Below, piece by piece: positions 1 through 9,400 of a DNA stretch of 64,000 bases. Positions within the stretch are counted from its first letter, which is position 1. Every line of letters begins with the position of its first letter. The DNA is from Plutella xylostella (lineage: Eukaryota; Arthropoda; Insecta; Lepidoptera; Plutellidae). The notes beneath the pieces were generated by a model. The model ran no database searches. It was not told the origin of the DNA and saw only the letters and a program-made list of their open reading frames with translations. The DNA is taken from positions 2,795,001 to 2,859,000 of the forward strand of contig NC_064008.1 in assembly GCF_932276165.1 (NCBI RefSeq). Direction: 5' to 3'. The position numbers were made by a program, and so were the translations under genes.

Positions 1-9
1 AAAACAAAA

Positions 10-41
10 TTTATTTACATTAAAAGAAAAACACTTTTATT
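10..41 (-). promoter_or_regulatory. Candidate poly(A) signals of the long-3'-end transcript
   Basis: Two minus-strand AATAAA hexamers (10-15 and 36-41) lie about 540 nt after the stop at 578. They are possible cleavage signals for the transcript ending in exon A4. The stretch between 42 and 577 shows no coding signal and would be 3' UTR. Confidence 0.4.
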
Positions 42-577
42 AAATCGGAACGCATCCGGCGCGCTCAAAATTCAAAATTGCGTTCGAAAAACGAAAGCAG
101 AGAGAGATGTTTTTTTAAAGATAGGCAGTCGATCGATGGCTGGTGATAGAAAAGCGATGAAAAGTGGTAAGGTAGCGGTGATGTATGGCTAGTGCGATGA
201 TGAAGGCTAAGACCACAGACTTAGGTTTAGACTTAGCTTTTTGTCATCAGAGAATTGTTGCCGGGATGTCCTCCTCCTGTAAAATTCATCGGAAAATTTA
301 TTTCGAATTATGGTTGGTTTTATGGTTAAATTTAGATTAGGCCTGATAAATATTAGGTGGAATGGACGAGTCGAAATCGTGTCGGGAAAAACATCTTTAT
401 AAAGTACCTACTTATATTAATTAAGAAGTTTAAATCAGTGTGTTAATATTACAAACACAAAACAATCGAAAACGTAGATTACGATTTGAGCAGTTTCCCT
501 AAAGTTATTTCGTTGGCTTCCACTCTACTATGACTAGGAACTCATAAAACCACGCGCATTCTCAATAAGTCCTAATG

Positions 578-715
578 TTACGATACCCAAACAATTACAT
601 TGTCGTCGCATACTGCTATGATGTCGTCGGCCAGAGTCAGGTCGACTGGCAAAGAGCTCTCCGTATCACTGTTGTCCTGGTAGCTAGCTCGTTGCAGGCT
701 CACTATCCGTTTATT
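578..715 (-). CDS. brp: Alternative 3' ELKS-like terminal exon A4
   Basis: 138 nt in phase 0 with acceptor TTCCAG|AATAAACGG and TAA at 580-578. It encodes NKRIVSLQRASYQDNSDTES, an acidic stretch, and a final NVIVWVS. Vertebrate ELKS ends with an acidic stretch and IWA, a PDZ ligand for RIM (family knowledge). The end here is similar in layout but not identical. Spliced from brp exon 16 through A1-A4 in an allele without the hAT element, the protein would be about 2176 residues. Confidence 0.75.
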   Translation of the reverse strand, partial: NKRIVSLQRASYQDNSDTESSLPVDLTLADDIIAVCDDNVIVWVS

Positions 716-1104
716 CTGGAAAAACAAATTGATAAATTTGAAAAGTTTTAGTAACGTACAGTCAGATGACCCATCCCCAGTGCAAGCCATTTGATTGCCT
801 GGTAGCTATAGGTTTAAAATTGACGTAGCTATGTGTGCTTCAATTTCTTCAGCTAAACTCAACATTTTTAATTTCAGTTGCAAGTCTTATAGAATTTTGC
901 AAAACATTCGTAGTAGACTTTTAATAATATGAGTTTGCTGAGCTTATTTACATTCACAGTAGCTGCAGTTACTCGGAATACACTGACGCGATATTAATTT
1001 GGTTTATTAAAATTTTATTGATATTCTGTCAATATTATGAAAAACTGGATCGCAATAATAACTGGTTTGGCCGCTTATACAATACAATCATTAATATATC
1101 TCAC
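716..1104 (-). other. Intron between alternative exons A3 and A4
   Basis: 389 nt between donor GAG|GTGAGA and acceptor TTCCAG|AAT. I see no further feature. Confidence 0.7.
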
Positions 1105-1252
1105 CTCATTCTTTAACCTAACAAGCAATTTGTCTCGCTCACACTTGAGTGCGTCACATAATTTTGTTTCACTTTCATCCAGCACTCCCTTCATTTCCAA
1201 TTCAGCAATTTGGGAGTCCTTTTCGCTTATTATTTCCTCCAAAATGTCTTGC
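1105..1252 (-). CDS. brp: Alternative 3' ELKS-like exon A3 (ISEKD motif)
   Basis: 148 nt, phase 2 to phase 0, with acceptor TTCCAG|GCAAGA and donor GAG|GTGAGA. The peptide QDILEEIISEKDSQIAELEM followed by KCERDKLLVRLKNE matches vertebrate ELKS ALLAAISEKDANIALLEL ... KREKDRLVHQLK. The match and the phase-correct join to A2 strongly support a real ELKS C-terminal exon. Confidence 0.82.
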
Positions 1253-1429
1253 CTGGAAATAAAATACAACTTTATCATTACAAAAACAAGTTTGAGTTCT
1301 CTAGCTTGATTAGATTCAAGATGTTTATTTAAACTATATAGGTATTCAATTCACTTCTGTGCGTTTCCTTTCTTTCAATTTCCCCTATTGCACTTTTTTT
1401 TTTGGTGCAGAATAAGAATAATTTTGGTT

Positions 1430-2140
1430 CTACCTTTTTTGGCCTAAGATTTATTTGCCTAATCTCGTATTGCATAGTAACGTTTGGTCAAAATCTCGTT
1501 TCGCCGAAAATCGTATGGCATAAATCTCTTTTAGTAAAAAGTTATTTCGCATAATCTTGTTTAGCCTAATAATGGTATAGCCAAATCTTGAATAGCCGAA
1601 TAATGCTATGGCATAGGTTATATAAAGTAATAATATTCGATTGGCTTTAACTTTGATGGAGCGTCTCCCTACATAGCGTAAACTGGTGCCTTGTATTGTG
1701 GCCGCTAAGTGGGAAACGCTCCGCTCCGCTTCGCTGCGCTCCGCTTTGCTTTTGACGAAAATGTGCACCTAACACGCTCCTCCTCGCTTTGCTCGTCGTC
1801 GCACCTATCTTTAGGTTTCGATCCCATGGGGTTTAATGGCGTTTGTAATAATTATAACGGTCATTCACTTTCCATATTTTGATCATTTAATATCGTGATT
1901 TTCGGGATGTAGGAGAAAAATACCACAATTTGTACATTTAAAACATACTTACAAACAAAACATATAGTATTTGTAAAGATAATATTAGGAAAAACAAGAT
2001 TATACCAATACGAACAATTAGAGCAAACGAGACTTAGGTGTTTCAAGTTTGTGCCAAAAGAGTTTTAGACCAAACGAGTCTTATGCCACATAAGACTTGG
2101 CAAAGTGATGATTCTACCAAAAAAGTTTAGACCTTACGAT
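1430..2140. repeat. Fold-back element of degenerate short repeats (candidate)
   Basis: The left part (about 1430-1610) is a series of variants of a 15-20 nt theme such as AATCTCGTTTCGCCGAAAA and ATCTTGTTTAGCCTAATAA. The right part (about 2040-2135) has the reverse complement of the same theme (CCAAACGAGTCTTATGCC). Between them lies a CGCTCCGCT-rich stretch (1720-1800). This looks like a MITE with compound inverted ends. No superfamily is assigned. Confidence 0.5.
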
Positions 2141-2149
2141 TTTACTATT

Positions 2150-2278
2150 AATAAATATACAATTTAAATTATAAATGCCTAACTAAAACTAACTAATATA
2201 AAATTAAAATTAAACTAAAAAGAAAATGCTGGCCAGATAGCTGCCACTGTCGGGTAGGGTACCCATTGCACTTATAAT
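2150..2278 (-). mobile_element. 3' end of a retrotransposon (second copy at 39772-40010)
   Basis: The minus strand carries GGTACCCTACCCGACAGTGG and GGCCAGCATTTTC, followed by an AT-rich tail. A nearly identical stretch appears on the plus strand at 39900-40010, where it follows a coding relic. The copy here is 5'-truncated. Confidence 0.7.
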
Positions 2279-2644
2279 TTTCATGTTGAATTTCTCATCA
2301 TTATTATCACCCCTTATCTCTTGCCGATGCCGACCTAACCGATGCCAACTTAAAGTTAGGCTGCGTCCTAAGTAGCCAAAATGTTCGCCGTCATTTGCAG
2401 TTTAGTATCTATAGTATTTTTGTGAGCAGGTGTTCACTGTTTGTTAGTTTTGCGCTCACTCTATGAAATTTGCAGCGTTTCACATGCATACTAATATATG
2501 AAATGTTTGCATAGGCACTGGGAACGCAGATTTGATTTATAATATTGACGACTTCTTATGCCCTTCCCCCTTGAGTATAATTATATTTACTTCAAGTACG
2601 GTTGACTTACTACTCTACTCTACTTTTCAAAAATATTTACTCAC

Positions 2645-2805
2645 ACAATCTTCGTGATTTCGCTCCACTGCGTCAGCCGGGCCTCCTGGCAGTGAGTCAG
2701 GCTGCCCTGCAGGTGCTTCAGCCTCCTCAGCAGCGGCCCACACGTGGCACAGTTTAGAGCTGACGCGTTCTGCAGAGACCTGATCCTCTGTTCCATTTTC
2801 TTCAT
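2645..2805 (-). CDS. brp: Alternative 3' ELKS-like exon A2
   Basis: 161 nt, phase 0 to phase 2, with acceptor TTCCAG|ATGAAG and donor ATTGT|GTGAGT. The peptide MKKMEQRIRSLQNASALN continues as a weakly conserved coiled coil with a CATC motif and ends EITKI. By position it corresponds to the ELKS segment before the conserved ISEKD motif. It differs in composition from the core brp exons and looks fast-evolving. Confidence 0.7.
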
Positions 2806-3676
2806 CTGGAATTTGTTATTGATTGTCAGTTTCACAGCTGAGAACGTCAAGATAGAGATTGAGTATGGAATGCAGCGCTGTGATTGGCTGAATTATCGTT
2901 GAGTAGGTCTTAAGTTCATGCTTAGGTAGATTCATTCAAGTGTGAAACTAAATAAAACAATTAGCTTATTGTTAGTTTTGATTAATTGCAAACTTGTATT
3001 CTGGAATTTAATTGGGGCATTCAAATAAAATAGTTTAGAAGATGCCTTATTACTTTCTTTGATTTTGTGAATTAATGGATTCCAAGAAAATTATTAGAAG
3101 TAACTAAATATTCACTAACCTTATGCAAAGTTTCGATTCTCCTTTGTTCCTCTTCATAAAAAACTTTTTCCCTCTCGGCAGCAATCATAAAAGATTCTTT
3201 TAACGCTTCTTCTAACTCCAAAATTCTTTTGTTTTTGTATCCAGCCATCGTTGCTCCGGATTTTTTATTCAGTATCATTTCTAATTCAGTGATTCTTTCA
3301 TCTTTACTTCGGACTACAGCCAAAAGCTGCTCAAATTCCGCTATATTGTTATTTTCTCTTAAAGCATCCTCTAAAATTGATATGCATCGCTGTTGTTCTA
3401 TTATTTTGGAGTTTTTAATATTCATCTCTTTGGTAAGCTCAGTAATTTTTCTAACTAGCTTTTCAACTGTTCTCGTGCTATCGTTATTATCTTCTCTGTC
3501 TGTCAAGTTCAGGTCGTTAGCACTTCTTGAATATCTGTTACATTTGTCTAACCTACTCACTACCTTACCACTCTTTTGCAATTCAAAAAAGCTCTTACTT
3601 TTCTTGATTTGACTTACATCCTTTCCATTAGATATTTTGAGTATTTCAGAAAGTATCAAGGATGATTCATTTAATT

Positions 3677-5270
3677 CAGTGTTTTTCAACCTGTGGGTCG
3701 CGACCCCCTGGGGGGTCGCGAAGCTTCTGTAGGGGGGTCGCCAAAGGGCGAAAAAACTGGGAACTTTAGTAAAAAAACAATAAAGACAATTACATAGTAT
3801 TAATTTATTAAGAAAGACTCTTACTTTAAAAATACATTTACTTAAAATTTTCTTAAATGCGAAGGCTCAGCAATTGTTTTTAATTAATTAAATTATCTCA
3901 TCGTGGATCTGTTTTAGTACAATAGACCACATCCACACCGTAAGGCAGATTACACAGAAGACCGAAGAGTATAATCAACCTCTGTATCTAGCCTTTGTGG
4001 ACTATGAAAACGCCTTCAACTCCATCGAGACATGGGCAATTTTGGAAGCGTTGCAGAGATTTCAAATCGACTAGCACTATATCGAGGAGTCCGTACGATG
4101 CCGCTGGACATGGCATAATATTATGTATAAATGGCGAGTACATGTCACACCTCTCTGTTTCGCGGACGAAATCGTTATTATGGCAGAATCTCTGCAGGAA
4201 CTCAGCTGGATGATGGAAGTGGCCTAAATGCTGCTTCTCAACGTGTAGGCTTCGGGGTATAAATTGGGACAAGACGAAAGTCATGTAAATGCTCACATCG
4301 AACCGGAGCCGTGGATCGTTGGTGAGACAACAATCGAAGTTGTGCAAGAATATGTCTACCTCGGGCAGACTATTCGGCTAGGCAGAAGCAACTTCGACAA
4401 GGAGGCTGCAAGGCGCATCCAACTGGGTTGGGTTTCATTCGGAAAACTTTGTCAGCACATATTCTTCTTGGCCATCCCTGAAAGCCTGAAGACTAAAGAT
4501 TTCAACCTGTACGTCCTGCCAGTGATGACGTATGGTGCAGAGACGTGGGCACTGACGGTAGGACTATTCCACCGATTTAAAGTCGCTCAGCGTGATATGG
4601 AGAAAGCTATGCTTGGGGTTTCTCTGATGGATCGTATCAGAAATGAAGTTATCCGTCAGAGGACTAAGGTTACCGATATCGCTGACAAAATATGCAAGCT
4701 GAAATGGTAATGTGCTGGTTAATCTGCCGAAGAACCGATAACCATTGGGTAAACGAGTTCTTGAGTTTAGACCACGAATAGGCAAACGCAGCGTGGGAGG
4801 CCTTCCTGCCTGGATCAAAGACGACGACCACAAGTATATAGTTACTTTTTTTGTAAAGCCAGGTATTTTGTCTTTTTATTTTCATTTCACCCTTGAAAAC
4901 TTTTATTCAAGATATTAAAATGCTCAAAAAAGTCAGAAAGAAAAAGCTAAATTCAAAAAAGAAATTCCGGGTCGCAATGGGATACCTACGTACCTACCTA
5001 CGTACGAACCTATGTACAATTGTACATGGCCACACGTATCCGATGTGTGTAATTGTAAAATAATGTGTTTTTAAATCCGATAAGTATGCGTACTACTTCG
5101 AATCCTAATCATGGAGACCATAAATACGTGGTATGGAATGAATATTGTGAATACTGTAACAGTGTAACATACACATACATACATGATATAAAACCGAAAG
5201 GGTCAAGGGGGTCGCGAAATATTTTTTTATTCCAGGGGGGTCGCGTCATGAAAAAGGTTGAAAAACACTG
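3677..5270. mobile_element. Non-autonomous hAT-superfamily element inside coding exon A1
   Basis: The ends are inverted repeats CAGTGTTTTTCAACC (15 bp identical), followed on both sides by GGGTCGCGACCC-type sequence common in hAT elements. It is flanked by a perfect 8-bp duplication, ATTTAATT at 3669-3676 and 5271-5278, the size expected for hAT. It carries no recognisable transposase. Its interior is largely an RTE-like LINE fragment (about 3915-4820). Confidence 0.93.
3915..4820 (+). mobile_element. RTE-like LINE reverse-transcriptase relic nested in the hAT element
   Basis: Reads as DHIHTVRQITQKTEEYNQPL ... FVDYENAFNSIETW, then a jump, FADEIVIMAESLQELSWMM, and a C-terminal part with YGAETWALT and GVSLMDRIRNEVIRQRTKV. 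This is the usual lepidopteran RTE-type polymerase. The catalytic FADD is changed to FADE, there are stops and a deletion in the palm region, and no endonuclease is present. It is a dead fragment. Confidence 0.85.
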
Positions 5271-5390
5271 ATTTAATTCAATCTCTAAATCAATTACTTT
5301 CATTTTTGTTTCTTCCAATTTAGCTTTAAGTTCGGCTTTTTCTGTTACCCACTTGTTCAATTCATCGATGTTTGCCAATTCTCTTTTATT

Positions 5391-6461
5391 CTGCCTCGTT
5401 TGCTTCTTTTTGTTGGGGTTTGATTAAAAAATAAAGAAGAAATTAATATAAACAATAAGTTTACTATTAAATAATTTAACAAATAAATGTAACAATGTAA
5501 ACTAAAAAACTTGAGGAAAGTCAACAAAGAGTTTTTATTTATTACTGATAGTTTAGTCGCATAACAAGATATCAAGCTGGGACACCGACTAGTACTGGAC
5601 AATTTACTCCTTGAACAATCTAGAAATACATGATTACTCCTTAACAGTTTTACAATATTTATTAATACTTAAAAAATAATTCCCGCTGAACACGATTGTC
5701 AGATTCAAACATTACTTAAAAGTTATTAGCTAGACTAATATTGACTGGACGCAGGTGCTACCGAAATCATCTCATAATTATATAAGTATAATTTTTTAAG
5801 TATATAAATTTTAATATATTGACTTCCTTTCACTTCAACAAACAGTTCTCTATTATCGCGTTGCAGTAGGCAAGTAATAAATGATGTCTGCATTGTTTAT
5901 GCTATAAACGTTTACGTGTTAACCCGAATCATCATTTCATGCTTTTTGAATTCGGTCATGTAAGTTATCAAATTTTACTATGCCTACAAAAAATAATAAT
6001 TGTACTATACTCTTGCTCTTTTAATATTATACTCATTATTCACTTTCTCTTTTATACCCAAGATAAGATATTTAAATATTTGTACTAGAAGTGATATTTA
6101 TTTATAATTTTTACATGATCCCGGTAGCATAAGCAAATCCTCCAGCCCAGTCAAATGTGCTGGCTCATGTCAATCAGGCTTGGGGGTCTGTATACATGGT
6201 ATTATAACAAGAGTTGCAATGGATTTTATAATCACATTATTATCTGAACACTTCTTTATTACATTATATCCAATAACATTACTTAATACGAAATTGCAAT
6301 CATAAAGCGTTTGGTTAGTAAACGTTTTAAGAAAGACGTGGTGGTCAAAGGCGTCGTAGGAATGAAGTCTGATGGTTTTAGTAAAATTGACGACGGTTAA
6401 ATTAAAAATGTAAAAGTAAAGAGCAAATAAATGAATGGCAGTCTTGGTGCGAAGGATTAAC
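5391..6461 (-). other. brp 3' UTR and intron leading to the alternative module
   Basis: AT-rich sequence between the brp stop and exon A1. It contains the candidate poly(A) signal at 6255-6260. No tract resembling another exon was found; a strong pyrimidine tract before A1 is missing. Confidence 0.6.
6255..6260 (-). promoter_or_regulatory. Candidate poly(A) signal of the short-3'-end brp transcript
   Basis: AATAAA on the minus strand, about 200 nt after the brp stop at 6462. It is the first canonical hexamer after the stop that I noticed. Cleavage here would give the GFLKSFF form. Confidence 0.45.
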
Positions 6462-6497
6462 TTAGAAAAAGCTTTTGAGGAAGCCAGCGGGCCCGGC
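6462..6497 (-). CDS. brp: brp terminal coding exon 17 (GFLKSFF tail)
   Basis: 36 nt: TTTCCAG|GCCGGG to a TAA at 6464-6462. It encodes AGPAGFLKSFF, which is the known Drosophila Bruchpilot C-terminus. In flies the last 17 residues are needed to tether vesicles at the T-bar (brp-nude allele, family knowledge). A MITE (6535-6688) ends only about 36 nt upstream of the acceptor. Confidence 0.93.
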   Translation of the reverse strand, partial: AGPAGFLKSFF

Positions 6498-9400
6498 CTG
6501 GAAACAAATGTTAGTTTGTTAGTTCTACAAGTATTAGTGCCAATTTCTCCATAGTGAGTTAGAGCATAACCAGGGATTATTGCTTGACTTTTGACACATC
6601 TGTAAAGAATTTAATATGGAGATGACGTATAATTGATCAACCTTTCCCTGGTTACGATTTATCCGACTATTGTGAAATTGGAGCTTAGTTTGGTTAATAG
6701 AGGCTTGACAGTTAATGGTAAAATTAATTATAATAGGATATAGTTATCAGTATGTTATTTCCATGTCATAAAATAGATTATTTAGATGATTGGGTAACTT
6801 TAAAGATGCTATTAATAAATTAGTTGACGGAGTTAATTAAAATATGAGTTCAATTACCTCTTCTTTTTGTGCTTGTGCTTGTTGCTGACTTTTCATTCTG
6901 GCTTGAAGATTTCTCAAGGACCTTAGAAAGAAAACCAATCAATTATTACTTACCTGCCTTTTTATTCTAAACTTAAATTCCTCACAACAAGTGCAACCGC
7001 ATTTTGTCAGACTTGTTTTATACAGGGTGTTGTTAAAAGAGTATATGCTTAGGCGAAAGGGGATGACTCAAGGGTCATTCTAAACAACTTTTTTTCTGCG
7101 AGTTTTGAAAATTCACAAAAAAATAAAATCCTTTTCCTTAGAAACTTTGTAGGTCACGTGACTCTTTACTATGGAGAACTGAATATTTTTTTAGAGAATT
7201 TCCAAAACTCTTAGAATATAAGTTATTTATAATGCCCCCTGAGTCACTCCCTTTTGTCCTAGTATACCATTTTTGCAACACCTGTATACCTATTAGTATG
7301 TCTTCATATTTAATTACAAACTTAATATTTTTATTTAATAAGTACCATTTAAAATATGTCTAAGTATGAAGTTGTCTGGAAGAAATCGCTTTAAGCGATA
7401 GGACCGCCATTTGTACATATGTGTTACAGTATAATATAATATAATAGCGATGTTTACTTTAAACCGGAGAAGGCAAAGATATATCTTATCTTATATGTCT
7501 CTTTCTAATGCTAATACGCCACTTACTGTTGCAGCTCCATAATCTGTTTCTCCTTCTGCGCCTGTTCCTCCTGCGACATCTGCACGAGCTGCAGCAGTCG
7601 CTCCGTCTCAGCCGTCAGCCGCTTGCTCTCCTCTCGTGTCGTCTCCAGAGACTGTTTGAGCTGGTCGGCCTCCTTCTGGGACTCCGTCAGCTTTCGGTTC
7701 AGCTCGCCGGCTGCTGCCGCGCTTCCGCCGGCCTGGGGATGAGAGAGAATTTATTTGAATAGACGCAGGATTTACAAAATGTGTTGCGGAGTAAATTTTT
7801 TGTCAATACTTAGGCGGTAAGTGCAGATTATGAAGGCTGATAAGACAGATAGACAGGCTGATGAGATCGCAAAAACCGTTGGTAAAGATGATCAACACTG
7901 TCGTGTCTGCAGGTTGACCAACGATACTCGGATGATATTATCGTTACCAATTCGCAATCATCAGTGGAAAGAAACATGAAATCACATACATTTACCCCCG
8001 AAGATGGAAATTTTAGATTAATTAAACAATATTTCTCGGTAAATAAATAAAATCGTGATTGATCGCTTTAAAATGCAAATACCTGTGTGTTTATTGAGGT
8101 TGTCTTAGTTGTCTCAGTGACCATGACTTTACAGAATCAAAATAAGCAGAAATATATTTTTACCTTCCTCAAAGACGCTTCCATTTGGTCCATTTGCTCT
8201 TTTCTCTTCTTCAACTGTCGATCTAATTCCACTAACGACTTCTCCTTCTCTTCCACGTCTTTCCTCTTATTCTCTACTGCTCTCCTCTGATCTTCGAACT
8301 GCTTTCTCTGATCTTCTAACTTCTTGAATTCTTCTTGCAGTTGTCGTCTAGCTTGGGCTGAGTCTTCCCCAGCTTTGGCGTTCTGATTTCCAGCTGCTTG
8401 AAGCTTCTTGTTGGCGTCGTGGAGATCGAGCTGTTCACAGAAGACACAGGTTAGCTCACGCAGTGGTTGGACGGTAAGAGACATGACAAAAGCCTAGTAA
8501 TACTTCGGCGAAGTTCTAGAGAAGAGGATCTTTGACAAAAAGTTGAAAAGCAATGTACAGACTTTTATTTAAAAGTTATTCAGCTCAAAGCCCAACATTA
8601 CACAAGCGAAATGTTTTTATACAAAAATTTGCAAAATATACAAAGAGTTTTTCAAATTAAATCAGCTTCTTTGATGGAAACACATTCACTTTATTATTGC
8701 TATAGACGTAAACAACGATGAAATCGCAAAATTACACAATACAGTAGCGAATGCGGCTGAAAAAGACAATAAAATTAACACATGACTCCATATACATAAG
8801 CTAAAAAGTACTTGCATACACCGAACATTTTGACTATGTTTTCATAACAATTTAGGGACTAAACAGTGCAGATGAGGTCAAAATGTAAAGTGCAGCAGGT
8901 CAAAAATACCTCGAACACAACAAATACCATTCGCATGACTCCCAATTCCAAGACGATGATGAAAATAACAAAATAAATACAAATAACGACATGATAGGAA
9001 GGTTGGAGGACGCCGGCCGGGCCGAGCGGATGGCATGCTACTAATGTCTGAACAGTTGTAATAACAATGTATGAAACGCGATCCATGAACAACTAAAACG
9101 TAACGTATGGACATCGAAATTAAAACATCTACTCGATAACACACCGGTGCAATGATGTAAGCGGACGACAACGCGACGCGGTTGTGGGTCAATCTAGTTA
9201 ATAGCCTCATTGATATAAAACCGGTCTTCAATCATATAATCCATCGTGTTGCCGTTAAAGTGAAAACTGGATTGACCCAAACTAAGCCGCTCCGACGGCC
9301 GCGAGTCGCCAGGCGTTCCTCCAACTAACCTGGCTCTTCTCCAACTCCTGAACAAGCATCTCGAGCTGCGCCTGGCATCGCTCCCTTTCTGTTGCCAACG

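Larger units (their letters stand above)
1253..2644 (-). other. Intron between A2 and A3
   Basis: 1.4 kb holding the fold-back element (1430-2140) and the truncated retrotransposon tail (2150-2278). The rest, 2280-2640, is plain AT-rich sequence with no coding signal. Confidence 0.65.
3120..5390 (-). pseudogene. brp: Alternative 3' ELKS-like exon A1, split by a hAT element
   Basis: Two open segments, 5390-5271 and 3668-3120, are separated by the hAT element at 3677-5270. Joined across one copy of the 8-bp duplication they give 223 codons without a stop, phase 0 at both ends, with donor AAG|GTTAGT. The peptide has ELANIDELNKWVTEKAELKA before the break. Near the end is RILELEEALKESFMIAAERE, matching the vertebrate ELKS segment RIEELEEALRESVQITAERE. 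The putative acceptor GGCAG|AAT has a poor pyrimidine tract, so the 5' edge is uncertain. With the insertion in place, translation would run into the element and stop at 5111-5109. Whether all haplotypes carry the break cannot be told from this sequence. Confidence 0.75.

Noticed and set aside
5109..5270. Extra C-terminal peptide after exon A1
   Set aside because: It is read-through into the hAT element, not a conserved coding segment.
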